A DNA stretch of 49,948 nucleotides from positions 1 through 49,948 of the forward strand of contig NZ_RAWM01000058.1 of assembly GCF_003668875.1 (NCBI RefSeq), written 5' to 3'. The position numbers were made by a program, and so were the translations under genes. This document shows, one piece after another, positions 15,287-23,426 of the stretch. The notes beneath the pieces were generated by a model that was given only the letters and a program-made list of their open reading frames with translations, made no database searches and was not told the origin of the DNA. Each line of letters opens with the position of its first letter. The stretch's first letter is position 1. Origin of the DNA: Corallococcus interemptor (GTDB lineage: Bacteria; Myxococcota; Myxococcia; Myxococcales; Myxococcaceae).

Positions 15287-16459
15287 ATGGCGCCCACGTT
15301 CCGCGAGCTGCTGTCAGAGGTGAAGAAGGAGATCCGCGAGGTCTCCCACGAGCACGTCCGTGAGCTGCTGGTCACCGGCCAGAAGGTGAAGCTCATCGAC
15401 GTGCGCGAGGCGGACGAGTACGCGGGCGGACGGCTCCCGGGCGCGGTGCACATCCCCCGGGGCTACCTGGAGCTGCGCATCGAGGAGAAGGCGGACCGCG
15501 ACGAGGAGCTGGTCCTCTACTGCGCGGGCGGCACCCGGTCCGCGCTCGCGGCCCGGACGCTGCGGGACATGGGCTACACGCGCGTGTCGTCGCTCGCGGG
15601 CGGGTACAACCGCTGGAGCGACGTGGCCTACCCGGTGGAGAAGCCGGTGGTGCTGTCCGCCGACCAGAAGGAGCGCTACCGCCGCCACCTCATCCTCCCG
15701 GAGGTGGGGGAGGAGGGGCAGGCGAAGCTGCTCCAGTCGAAGGTGTTGCTCCTGGGCGCGGGCGGGCTGGGCTCTCCGGCGGCGCTGTACCTGGCCGCGG
15801 CGGGCGTGGGCACGCTGGGCGTGGTGGACGCGGACGTGGTGGACCTGAGCAACCTCCAGCGCCAGGTGCTGCACACGCTGGAGCGCCGGGGCCAGCCCAA
15901 GGTCCAGAGCGCGAAGGCCGCCATCGAGGCCATCAACCCGGACGTGAAGGTGGTGCCCTTCCAGGAGCGGCTCACCTCCGCCAACGTGGAGCGCATCCTC
16001 GCGGACTTCGACGTCGTGCTGGACGGCGGGGACAACTTCCCTACGCGCTACCTGCTCAACGACGCATGCCTGCGGATGGGCCTGCCCAACGTGCACGGCT
16101 CCGTGTTCCGCTTCGAGGGGCAGGTGACGACCTTCGTCCCCTACAAAGGCCCCTGCTACCGCTGCCTCTACCCCGCGCCGCCCCCGCCGGAGCTGGCGCC
16201 GTCGTGCGCGGAAGCCGGCGTCCTGGGCGTGCTGCCGGGGCTCATCGGGATGCTCCAGGCCACGGAGGCCCTGAAGCTGCTCCTGGGGGTGGGGGAGTCG
16301 CTGGTGGGGCGGCTGCTCACCTTCGACGCGCTGGGGACGCGCTTCCAGGAGCTCAAGCTGCGCCGCGACCCGGAGTGCCCGGTGTGCGCGCCCGGAGCGA
16401 AGGTCCAGCTCATCGATTATGAGCAGTTCTGCGCCACCGGAGCCTGGGCGGGGGCCTGA
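15287..16459 (+). CDS. moeB: Rhodanese-MoeB/ThiF fusion adenylyltransferase
   Basis: This 390-residue protein has an N-terminal rhodanese domain (about 18-118, active-site loop CAGGTRS with Cys79) followed by an E1-like adenylyltransferase (about 125-385): nucleotide loop GAGGLG at 157-162, SNLQRQ at 188-193, DGGDN at 246-250 and two zinc CxxC pairs (Cys290/293, Cys364/367). Such proteins activate the C-terminus of sulfur-carrier proteins (MoaD, ThiS) and can pass on sulfur. MOCS3/MoeZ-type proteins have the rhodanese at the C-terminus; here the order is reversed. The ATG at 15287 begins MAPTFRELL; a longer frame upstream overlaps the phosphorylase and is not coding-like. It is cytoplasmic and probably co-transcribed with the phosphorylase, though the pathways are unrelated. 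Confidence 0.92.
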   Translation: MAPTFRELLSEVKKEIREVSHEHVRELLVTGQKVKLIDVREADEYAGGRLPGAVHIPRGYLELRIEEKADRDEELVLYCAGGTRSALAARTLRDMGYTRVSSLAGGYNRWSDVAYPVEKPVVLSADQKERYRRHLILPEVGEEGQAKLLQSKVLLLGAGGLGSPAALYLAAAGVGTLGVVDADVVDLSNLQRQVLHTLERRGQPKVQSAKAAIEAINPDVKVVPFQERLTSANVERILADFDVVLDGGDNFPTRYLLNDACLRMGLPNVHGSVFRFEGQVTTFVPYKGPCYRCLYPAPPPPELAPSCAEAGVLGVLPGLIGMLQATEALKLLLGVGESLVGRLLTFDALGTRFQELKLRRDPECPVCAPGAKVQLIDYEQFCATGAWAGA

Positions 16460-16607
16460 GCCAGGGGCCTGAGTCTCCCGGGTGATGCATTTCAGACGCA
16501 ACGGGGCGGACGGGCCCGCGTATGATGCCGCCGGCCTGGACCCGGGGCGGTGGTGGAACGCGACCCGGGTCGGATACGAGAGCGGCAGCGGCAGGGAGAC
16601 GACGGCG

Positions 16608-16967
16608 ATGTCCGAGCAGAACGAGAACCAGGACACCAGGACGGGAGAGGACCGGCGCGACTCGCCCCGCGTCCCCATGCGCCTGAAGGTCGGCTGGGAT
16701 GGGGCGGATGGCTTCCTGGAGCGCGCCGGGGACCTGTCCCTGGGTGGCGTGGGCTGGGTGGGCGAGGCCCTGGAAGAGGGGAAGGACGTGATGGTGCGCT
16801 TCACGCTGCCCTCGACCCCCGAGGAAGTGGTGGTGAAGGGCAAGGTGCTGGCCCCCAAGCCCGGCGCGGCGGGCCTGGTGGTGCGGGTGAAGTTCGTGGA
16901 CCTGCCGGTGGAGCTGGAGCTGGCCATCGCCCGGCACCTGGACGATCAGCTCAAGGGCGGGGCCTGA
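16608..16967 (+). CDS. PilZ domain protein
   Basis: This small 119-residue protein is essentially one PilZ domain, the c-di-GMP receptor fold. The RxxxR element is present at Arg17-Arg21 (RRDSPR) and the D/NxSxxG element at Asp42-Gly46 (DLSLGG), so c-di-GMP binding is plausible. Myxobacteria have many short PilZ proteins of this kind, some acting in motility. The start at the ATG in MSEQNENQ is supported by GGGAG about 9 nt upstream. It sits between the MoeB fusion and cytidine deaminase on the same strand, with gaps of about 150 and 69 bp, so it may have its own promoter. No membrane segment is seen. Confidence 0.88.
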   Translation: MSEQNENQDTRTGEDRRDSPRVPMRLKVGWDGADGFLERAGDLSLGGVGWVGEALEEGKDVMVRFTLPSTPEEVVVKGKVLAPKPGAAGLVVRVKFVDLPVELELAIARHLDDQLKGGA

Positions 16968-17036
16968 GTCAGGCTCCGGGTTTCATGCGGGACGGGGGCC
17001 CATTCCAGGGCCCTCCGACCCGCGAAGGAGGGCGGC

Positions 17037-17441
17037 ATGGCGGAGGAGATTCCCTGGGAGAAGCTGTTCGAGGAAGCCCACCGGGTGCGCCAGCGCGCGC
17101 ATGTGCCGTACTCGAAGTTCCCCGTGGGGGCCGCCGTGCTGTACGCGGACGGCTCCATCGTGGCCGGCTGCAACGTGGAGAACGCCACCTACGGCCTCAC
17201 CGTCTGCGCGGAGCGCAACGCGTTCGCCGCGGGCGTGGCCCAGGGCAAAGGCAAGCCCGTGGCCGTGGCCATCGTCGTGGACACCCCGGAGCCCTGTCCC
17301 CCGTGCGGCATGTGCCGCCAGGTGATGGCGGAGTTCGCCGGGCCTGACCTTCCGGTGCGAAGCCGCACCCTCAACGGGCAGGAGGCGCGCTACCCGCTCA
17401 GCGAGTTGCTGCCCCACGCCTTCACCCGTTCCTTCCTCTAG
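17037..17441 (+). CDS. cdd: Cytidine deaminase
   Basis: This 134-residue homotetramer-type cytidine deaminase converts cytidine and deoxycytidine to uridine and deoxyuridine, feeding the phosphorylase encoded upstream. The substrate loop CNVENATYG (45-53), the catalytic CAE with zinc ligand Cys57 and general acid/base Glu59, and PCGMCRQ with ligands Cys90 and Cys93 are all present. The length is normal for the family. The start is ATG at 17037, preceded by GGAGGG. The amidohydrolase gene starts 12 bp after its stop, so the two are almost certainly co-transcribed. Confidence 0.96.
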   Translation: MAEEIPWEKLFEEAHRVRQRAHVPYSKFPVGAAVLYADGSIVAGCNVENATYGLTVCAERNAFAAGVAQGKGKPVAVAIVVDTPEPCPPCGMCRQVMAEFAGPDLPVRSRTLNGQEARYPLSELLPHAFTRSFL

Positions 17442-17453
17442 GACCCCCCTCAA

Positions 17454-18791
17454 GTGGACTTGCTTCTCACTGGCGCCACCGTCGTCACCATGAACCGCGA
17501 CCGCGAGGTGCTGCCTCGCGCGGACGTGCTCGTGCAGGACGGGCGCATCGCCAAGGTGGGCCGGGGCCTGAAGGTGAAGGGCGCCCGCCGAGTCCTGGAC
17601 CTCGCCGGGCAGGTGGTGATGCCCGGCCTCATCCACGGCCACCTGCACGCCTGCCAGACGCTCTTCCGCGGCCACGCGGACAAGCGGGAGCTGCTGGACT
17701 GGCTGAAGGAGCGCATCTGGCCGCTGGAGGCCGCGCACGACCCGGCGTCCCTGCGCGCCAGCGCGGACCTGACCTTCGCGGAGCTCATCCGCTCCGGCTC
17801 CACGGCGGCGCTCGACATGGGCACCGTGCACCACTACGACGCCGTCTTCGAGTCCGCGCGCGACAGCGGCTACCGGCTGGTCGGTGGCAAGGCGATGATG
17901 GACTCCGGCGCGGAGGTGCCCGCCGGCCTGCGCGAGACGACGGCGGACTCCCTGTCGGAGAGCCTGGCGCTGATGGACCGCTGGCACGGCACCCACGACA
18001 ACCGCCTGCGCTACGCGTTCGCGCCGCGCTTCGCCCTGTCCTGCACGCCGGAGCTGCTGCGCGAGGTGGGCCGGCTGTCGCGCGAGAAGGGCGTGCGCAT
18101 CCACTCGCACGCCAGCGAGAACCGCACGGAGACGGACGTGGTCCGCCAGGTGACGGGCAAGGACAACATCGCCTTCTTCGACGGGCTGGGGCTCACCGGC
18201 CGCCACGTCACGCTGGCCCACTGCGTGTGGGTGGAGGGCGAGGAGCAGCGGCTCCTGCGTGACTCCGGCACGGTGGTGTGCCACTGCCCGGGCTCCAACC
18301 TGAAGCTGGCGTCGGGCTACGCGCGCATCCCGGAGCTGCTGCAGGACGGCATCCCCGTGGCGCTGGGGGCGGACGGCGCCCCGTGCAACAACACGTTGGA
18401 CCTGTTCCACGAGATGCGGCTGGCGTCCGTGCTGCACAACCCGCGCGTGGGCCCGGTGGCGATGACGCCCATGCACGTCCTGGAGATGGCCACGCTGCAC
18501 GGCGCTCGCGCGCTGGGCCTGGAGGACGAGGTGGGCTCCGTGGAGGCCGGCAAGCGCGCGGACCTCACGGTGGTGGACATGCGCGGCTTCCACTTCTGCC
18601 CGCTGCCGGACGACGTGACGGGACCGCTGGTGTACTCGGCGCGCTCCACGGACGTGTCGCACGTGCTCATCGACGGCAAGCTGGTGCTGCGCGAGGGCGA
18701 GCTGACGACGCTGGACGCGAACGCGGTGCTGGCCAACGCCCGCACGCAGGCGACGAAGCTCTTCGCCCGCGCGAAGCTGAAGGCCTCCTAG
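17454..18791 (+). CDS. Amidohydrolase, nucleoside/nucleobase deaminase type
   Basis: This 445-residue cytoplasmic metal-dependent hydrolase belongs to the TrzN/AtzB/MtaD branch of the amidohydrolase superfamily. The metal set is complete: HGHLH at 61-65, HSHASE with His219 and Glu222, His256 in LAHC, and Asp307 in GADGAPCNN. SNLKLASG near residue 281 is characteristic of this branch, whose members deaminate adenosine-type nucleosides (S-adenosylhomocysteine, methylthioadenosine, 5'-deoxyadenosine), 8-oxoguanine or triazines. The position 12 bp after cdd in a nucleoside-salvage island suggests a purine nucleoside or base as substrate; this is inference. The start is GTG. Its stop overlaps the last 4 bp of the convergent histidine kinase gene. 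Confidence 0.88.
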   Translation: MDLLLTGATVVTMNRDREVLPRADVLVQDGRIAKVGRGLKVKGARRVLDLAGQVVMPGLIHGHLHACQTLFRGHADKRELLDWLKERIWPLEAAHDPASLRASADLTFAELIRSGSTAALDMGTVHHYDAVFESARDSGYRLVGGKAMMDSGAEVPAGLRETTADSLSESLALMDRWHGTHDNRLRYAFAPRFALSCTPELLREVGRLSREKGVRIHSHASENRTETDVVRQVTGKDNIAFFDGLGLTGRHVTLAHCVWVEGEEQRLLRDSGTVVCHCPGSNLKLASGYARIPELLQDGIPVALGADGAPCNNTLDLFHEMRLASVLHNPRVGPVAMTPMHVLEMATLHGARALGLEDEVGSVEAGKRADLTVVDMRGFHFCPLPDDVTGPLVYSARSTDVSHVLIDGKLVLREGELTTLDANAVLANARTQATKLFARAKLKAS

Positions 18792-20224
18792 CGGCGCCGG
18801 GCGGCCGGTGGATCCGCCATTGGATCCGCCATTGGATCCAACGACGGCTGCGACGTCGGCTGTACGCGGGGCAGGCGCAGCACGAAGGACGTGGCCCAGC
18901 CCTCCGCGTCCTCCACCGCCAGCCGTCCGCCGTGGGCCTCCGCCGCCAGCCGGGAGAAGTACAGCCCCAGGCCGTAGCCCCGGCGGCCCTCCTTCTCCCT
19001 GCTGCCCTGCACGTACTTGTCGAAGAGGGACTCGCGCGCCTCTGGCGGGATGGCGATGCCGTCGTTGCGCACGGCCAGCCACTGGAAGCCCTCCGCCTCG
19101 CCGGCCTCCAGGCGCACCCGGCCGCCGGACGGGGCATAGCGGAGCGCGTTGGTGGCCAGGTTCTCCACCACGCGGATGAGCAGCCCCGCGTCACCCACCA
19201 GCTGGAAGCCGGGGGGACAGGACAGCTCCAGCTTGATTTTGCGCAGGCGGGCCGCGCCATCCAGGGAGCGGCGGACCTCGTCGAAGAGGGGCGCCACCGG
19301 GAAGGCCTGCTTGCGCGGGGACAGCCGGCCCTGCTCCAGCCGGGGCACGTCCAACAGGTCGGAGATCATCCGGTCCAGGCGCGCGGTGACGGCCAGGCCC
19401 GTGCGCACGGACTCCACCATGGGCGTGCCGATGGGCAGCTCCTGCTCCATCCACGACAGCGACAGCGTCACGGCGGACAGGGGCGAGCGCAGGTCGTGCA
19501 CCAGGAACTGCATCAGCTGCTCCTGGTGGGCCTGCAGCGCCTCCAGCTGGGCGTTGCGCGCGTGGGCCTCCGCCAGCATCCGCTCGATGGTGCGGTGGGC
19601 GTCCTCCACGTCGTGGGTGCGGCGGGCCTCCAGCTGCCGGGCCACCTCCGCGTGCGACAGGTCCATGGCCAGCTGCCGCAGCCGCCCGGTGCCGTAGTGG
19701 CTCACCGCCGCCACCAGCACCAGCGTCACCGCCGCCACGGCCATGGCGCCCGGCCCCACGCCCGCCTGGTGCATGAGGACCGCCTGGGACAGCGAGGCCA
19801 GGCCCGCCGTGCCGTAGACGAGCCAGGGCATCAGCTCCAGGCCGGACAGCGCCACCACCAGCGCGAACAGCCCCAGGCTGAAGCCCGCCACGCCCGCGGG
19901 GAAGGGCGACACGGGCAGGGCCAACTGCTGCAGACCGAACACCAGCCCCACGTCCACCAGCGACTGGACGACACCCAGCTGCTTCGTCACGGGCCGGGAG
20001 CGCAGCGCGAACAGGAGCGCCACCACGCCGCCGTAGCAGAGCAGGAGCGGCGGGTAGTGGGCCCAGTCCCGGGCGCCCGTCAGCCACAGCCCCAGGCTGA
20101 CGGCGAAGAACACGGCCGTGCCCACCAGCCGCACCGCCGCCCCCGCGCCCAGAACACGCCGGCGCTGGGCGGCCACCACCCGCGCGAGCTCGTTTTCAAA
20201 GGCGACGGGAGGAGTCGGGTCCAT
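18788..20224 (-). CDS. Membrane sensor histidine kinase
   Basis: The 478-residue protein has an N-terminal membrane domain of about six helices (residues 25-180), a coiled-coil signalling helix (about 185-235), a HisKA domain with the phosphoacceptor in FLVHDLRSPLSA, and an ATPase domain with ENLATNALRYAP (N box), RNDGIAIP (G1) and GYGLGLYF (G2). It should autophosphorylate and pass phosphate to a response regulator; none is adjacent, so it is an orphan here. There is no periplasmic sensor domain of note, so it may sense within the membrane. The C-terminal tail carries a DPMADPMADP repeat encoded by a 12-bp tandem repeat. It is divergent from pspA across 283 bp, so a link with envelope stress is possible. 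Confidence 0.93.
   Translation of the reverse strand: MDPTPPVAFENELARVVAAQRRRVLGAGAAVRLVGTAVFFAVSLGLWLTGARDWAHYPPLLLCYGGVVALLFALRSRPVTKQLGVVQSLVDVGLVFGLQQLALPVSPFPAGVAGFSLGLFALVVALSGLELMPWLVYGTAGLASLSQAVLMHQAGVGPGAMAVAAVTLVLVAAVSHYGTGRLRQLAMDLSHAEVARQLEARRTHDVEDAHRTIERMLAEAHARNAQLEALQAHQEQLMQFLVHDLRSPLSAVTLSLSWMEQELPIGTPMVESVRTGLAVTARLDRMISDLLDVPRLEQGRLSPRKQAFPVAPLFDEVRRSLDGAARLRKIKLELSCPPGFQLVGDAGLLIRVVENLATNALRYAPSGGRVRLEAGEAEGFQWLAVRNDGIAIPPEARESLFDKYVQGSREKEGRRGYGLGLYFSRLAAEAHGGRLAVEDAEGWATSFVLRLPRVQPTSQPSLDPMADPMADPPAARRR
18810..18839. repeat. 12-bp tandem repeat in kinase 3' end
   Basis: GGATCCGCCATT is present twice (18810-18821, 18822-18833) and then half a unit (18834-18839). Because 12 is a multiple of 3, the frame is kept and it encodes the Met-Ala-Asp-Pro repeats of the kinase tail. 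It looks like a slippage-prone micro-satellite, so copy number may vary between strains. Confidence 0.8.
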
Positions 20225-20300
20225 GCGACCTGTTCGTTTTCCCCGCTTCCTCCCCGCCCGGCAAGTTCATGGCCACAGCGTCTTTCGCGACACCAGGTAC

Positions 20301-20314
20301 GCCCCTAAAGGGGC
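20301..20314. promoter_or_regulatory. Perfect inverted repeat in kinase/pspA divergent region
   Basis: GCCCCT-AA-AGGGGC is a perfect 6-bp inverted repeat with a 2-bp centre. It lies 76 bp from the kinase start and about 190 bp from pspA, and could be a regulator binding site. There is no further support. Confidence 0.35.
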
Positions 20315-20419
20315 GGGGAGTGGCGGATGGGGGCCGGCCGGTGCCCCTGGACCCGGCCGGGCTGGCGGGCGGCGGCCTTCCAGGGGGCAATCAACCGCCC
20401 CGGGCGGGCGTAGTCACGG

Positions 20420-20435
20420 TGACACGCGCCTTGCG
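20420..20435 (+). promoter_or_regulatory. Candidate sigma54 (-24/-12) promoter of pspA
   Basis: TGACACG-CGCC-TTGCG matches the sigma54 consensus TGGCACG-N4-TTGCW in all but the second G of the -24 GG (here A) and the last base. Spacing between the -24 and -12 elements is exact. Transcription would start near 20446, about 60 nt before the pspA ATG. pspA is sigma54-dependent in enterobacteria, which makes this attractive, but loss of one of the invariant -24 G residues would weaken or abolish it. Confidence 0.45.
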
Positions 20436-20507
20436 GCCGGATGCTTGTGAGCGGCGGAGTTCGTGTAAGGTGACTGGCATTACGCACAGGCGGAGGTGAG
20501 AGCCGAC

Positions 20508-21245
20508 ATGTGGCAGCGATTCAAGAGAGCGATGCGGAGCTTCGCGGGCTTCTTCGTCTCCTCCATCGAGGATCCGGAGCTCATCCTCGAGCAGAACATC
20601 CGTGACCTGAACGATCAGGTCCCCAAGATGAACGAGTCCATCGCCATGGTCCGGGCGAATGTGACGCTGCTCGAGAAGGAGAACATGAAGTACCAGCAGG
20701 ACGTGCGGGAGCTGACCGCCAAGGTGAAGGCCGCCATCCAGGCGGGCCGGGACGACCTGGCCGGCACCTACGCGACCAAGCTCCAGGGGGAGAAGGAAGC
20801 CCTCGCGCGCAACCAGGCGCAGCTGGACATCGCGAAGCAGGCCTATGAGAAGGCCCTGAACGTCAAGAAGGCGTTCATGCGCGAGAAGGACAAGAAGACC
20901 CAGGAGGCGATGAACGCCATCCGGGACGCGCGGCGCGCCAAGTGGCAGGCGAAGGTCGCCGACACGATGGAGTCCTTCACCGTCGCGGGCGTGGACTCCA
21001 CGCACGACGAGATGCTCCGCAAGGTCCAGGAGAAGACGGCCATCAACGAGGCGCGCATGCAGATGGCGCTGGAGTCGGTGGACCACACGGCCGCGGCCAT
21101 CGAGGAAGAGGCGGAGAAGATCCAGGGCGACGAGCTCGTGAAGCAGTTCAAGATGGAGATGGGCCTGCTGGACAGCCCCGCGCCGGTGTCGGACGTGGGC
21201 GCGGGTCCGGAAAAGACCATCGGCAAGAAGGTGGAGATCAAGTAG
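20508..21245 (+). CDS. pspA: Phage shock protein A (PspA/IM30 family)
   Basis: This 245-residue ESCRT-III-like protein remodels and protects the inner membrane. An amphipathic N-terminal helix ([15 protein letters not shown]) is followed by the typical [14 protein letters not shown] and long charged coiled-coil helices to about residue 220. It carries an extra short tail ([19 protein letters not shown]) after the last helix. I chose the ATG at 20508 because GGAGGTGA precedes it at a good distance and the protein then starts as PspA proteins do; a GTG at 20496 is inside that ribosome site. No pspF, pspB or pspC is present; the two genes downstream encode a solute-binding-like protein and a membrane coiled-coil protein and may be its partners. 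Confidence 0.95.
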   Translation: MWQRFKRAMRSFAGFFVSSIEDPELILEQNIRDLNDQVPKMNESIAMVRANVTLLEKENMKYQQDVRELTAKVKAAIQAGRDDLAGTYATKLQGEKEALARNQAQLDIAKQAYEKALNVKKAFMREKDKKTQEAMNAIRDARRAKWQAKVADTMESFTVAGVDSTHDEMLRKVQEKTAINEARMQMALESVDHTAAAIEEEAEKIQGDELVKQFKMEMGLLDSPAPVSDVGAGPEKTIGKKVEIK

Positions 21246-21278
21246 GTCTTCGCCCATGAAAGGGGCCGGCGCACACGG

Positions 21279-22466
21279 ATGAAGCTTCACCGCGGACCCG
21301 GCCTCTTTCTCTTCCTCGCGCTCTGTCTGCTGGGCGCGGGGTACGTCTTCGCCTCGCGGGCGGGTTACCTCGACCGCCTGCAGGCGCGCTTCTTCCCCTC
21401 CACCCGTGAGGCGGTGCGGCTGTCCCCGGGAGACTTCCCGGCGGGTGTCGCGGCCCCGGTGGCGGACGTGGCCTCCGTGCCACTGCGTCCCGTGCTCATC
21501 GGCTTCACCCCGCGTGGCTCCGCCTCCGCGCTGCTCGTGGCCACCGGTGGCGCCACCACCCTGGACAACCCCGCCACGCCCCCGGGCGCCGCGCAGGGGC
21601 TGCTCAAGACGGCGTACGCACTGGACGCCCGCGCGGTGCTCTTCGCTCGGGAGGAGGAGCTGAAGCAGGCCCTGTCCGTGGGCGCGGAGAACGGCGGCGT
21701 GGACATGGCGGCGCTGTCCGTGGACCGGCTCGCGTCGTGGGCGCCCACCCTGAGGGACGCGGCGCCGCGCACGGTGCTGCTGGTGGGACGCAGCCGGGGC
21801 CAGGAGGCCATGGCGGCGGTGGGCGTGCCGGACCTGGCCAGCCTGCGGGGCAAGCGGGTGGGCGTGTATCCGGGCGGCTCGTCGCACTACTTCGCCCTGT
21901 GGGTGCTGGCGCGCGCGGGGCTGCGGACCTCCGATGTTCGCTGGGTGGACCTGCCCTCCACGCTGGACGCCGGCCGGGCGCTCCGGGAGGGACGGGCGGA
22001 CGTGGTGGTGGGGCTGTGGGGCGACGTGGAGCTGGCGGCGCGGGACCGGGGCGGCAAGGTGCTGGCCACCACGGCGGACGCCCCGCACCTGCTGGCCACG
22101 GTGCTGGTGGCCCGGGGCGACTTCGCGGCGCGCTACCCGGACGCGGTGCGGCGGGTGCTGCGGGGGCTGTTGGACGCGGGACAGGGCGTGCTGAAGGACC
22201 CGGCCGCCGGGGCCCGGCTGTTGGGCGAGGTGGCGCCCTACCTGGGCGACCCCACGGAGGCCATCCGGAGCGCTCCGCCCGCGACACTGGCGGACAATCG
22301 GGCCTTCTTCGGACTTTCCGGCGAGGCGCCGGTTACCTATGACGAGCTCTTCCAGAGCGCCGCGGCGCTCTTCCAGAAGCTCAAGCGCGGGAACGCGCCC
22401 CCGCCCGCGGAGGACACGCGGGACCTGGGCGCGCTGAAGTACGTCTCCGAGGCGCGGGGGCCCTGA
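21279..22466 (+). CDS. Periplasmic solute-binding-like protein (NMT1/SsuA type)
   Basis: The 395-residue protein has one N-terminal hydrophobic segment (about 8-26) that may be an uncleaved anchor, as no clear cleavage site follows. The body resembles type II periplasmic binding proteins for nitrate, sulfonate or thiamine precursors: [27 protein letters not shown] and the acceptor-lobe phrase [12 protein letters not shown] fit that fold. No ABC permease or ATPase is next to it, so it is unlikely to be an ordinary importer subunit. It lies 33 bp after pspA and 32 bp before a membrane coiled-coil gene on the same strand. I infer a sensor or scaffold role in the envelope-stress cassette. The ligand is unknown. 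Confidence 0.72.
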   Translation: MKLHRGPGLFLFLALCLLGAGYVFASRAGYLDRLQARFFPSTREAVRLSPGDFPAGVAAPVADVASVPLRPVLIGFTPRGSASALLVATGGATTLDNPATPPGAAQGLLKTAYALDARAVLFAREEELKQALSVGAENGGVDMAALSVDRLASWAPTLRDAAPRTVLLVGRSRGQEAMAAVGVPDLASLRGKRVGVYPGGSSHYFALWVLARAGLRTSDVRWVDLPSTLDAGRALREGRADVVVGLWGDVELAARDRGGKVLATTADAPHLLATVLVARGDFAARYPDAVRRVLRGLLDAGQGVLKDPAAGARLLGEVAPYLGDPTEAIRSAPPATLADNRAFFGLSGEAPVTYDELFQSAAALFQKLKRGNAPPPAEDTRDLGALKYVSEARGP

Positions 22467-22498
22467 CAGCGGGGCGTTAGAGGGAAGGGGAGTCGGAC

Positions 22499-23305
22499 GT
22501 GGCGAAGACACCGAACTACATCAAGGCCGCGTTCCTCCTGCCGGCCAACCTGGTGGGGCTGACGACGGCGGCCATGTCCAGCGCCGTGACGCAGGAGCCG
22601 CTGCCCATGATGGTGGCGCTGGGCGTGGAGGGCGTCTACCTGGCCGTCCTGTCGTCCATGAAGCGCTTCCAGCGCGCCGTGAGGGCGCAGCAGCCGGACA
22701 ACCCGGAGGCCGCGCGCGCGGCGGTGGACTCGCTGCTCGCGGACCTGGCGCCGTCGCAGCGGGACCACTACCAGCAGCTGGTGGGGCTGAAGGAGAAGAT
22801 CCTCGCCAACTACCGCAAGCTGCCCGGCGGGCGCGTGCTGGTGGCGGACAGCGAGCCCAAGCTGGACGCGCTGCTCACGTCCTTCCTGCGGCTCATCTCC
22901 GCGCTCAACCAGTACCGCACGTACCTCAACGGGTCCGACCGCGAGCACCTCACCTCCGAGGTGACGGCGCTGGAGGCGGAGGTCGAAAGCGAAGCCAACC
23001 CGCGCCTCAAGGACGTGAAGGGCAAGCGCGTGGAGATTCTGCGCAAGCGCCTGATGCGCTTCGAGCAGGCGGGCGAGAGCCGCGAGGTGGTGAGCCACCA
23101 GCTGGCGGGCATCGAGGACCTGATGCGGCTGACGCACGAGCAGTCCATCGCCATCCGCGACCCGGAGAGCGTCAACCGGCAGCTGGACGTGCTCTCCGCG
23201 GAGACGGAGGCCACGGACGAGACGGTGCGCCAGATGGAGCGCTTCCTCGACTTCACCGAGGAGACCTCCGCGCCCCTGCCGCACGGCGGCACCCGCGTGC
23301 GGTAG
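22499..23305 (+). CDS. Membrane-anchored coiled-coil protein of the pspA cassette
   Basis: I recognise no named family. This 268-residue protein has two closely spaced hydrophobic segments at the N-terminus (about 8-30 and 35-53), consistent with a membrane hairpin, followed by a long charged helical region (about 55-260) with heptad-like character. The C-terminus is short and polar. The GTG start has GGGGAG about 7 nt upstream. A membrane hairpin plus cytoplasmic coiled coil is a reasonable partner for PspA, itself a coiled coil at the membrane, and the three genes are spaced like an operon. A role in anchoring or regulating PspA is inference. Confidence 0.7.
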   Translation: MAKTPNYIKAAFLLPANLVGLTTAAMSSAVTQEPLPMMVALGVEGVYLAVLSSMKRFQRAVRAQQPDNPEAARAAVDSLLADLAPSQRDHYQQLVGLKEKILANYRKLPGGRVLVADSEPKLDALLTSFLRLISALNQYRTYLNGSDREHLTSEVTALEAEVESEANPRLKDVKGKRVEILRKRLMRFEQAGESREVVSHQLAGIEDLMRLTHEQSIAIRDPESVNRQLDVLSAETEATDETVRQMERFLDFTEETSAPLPHGGTRVR

Positions 23306-23426
23306 GGCGGGCACGGGCCCGGCCGGCGGGCACCTGTTCACCGTGGCACCTTGTGGCCATGGCAGGCGCCGGGAACGGCGCACGAATAGATTGACTCTCC
23401 GGCGCAGGCATCCTGTCCTGACGCCC

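Noticed and set aside
23344-23357. TGGCAC followed by GC as a sigma54 promoter for the large lipoprotein gene
   Set aside because: Spacing between GG and GC is 9 bp, not 10, so the site should not work.
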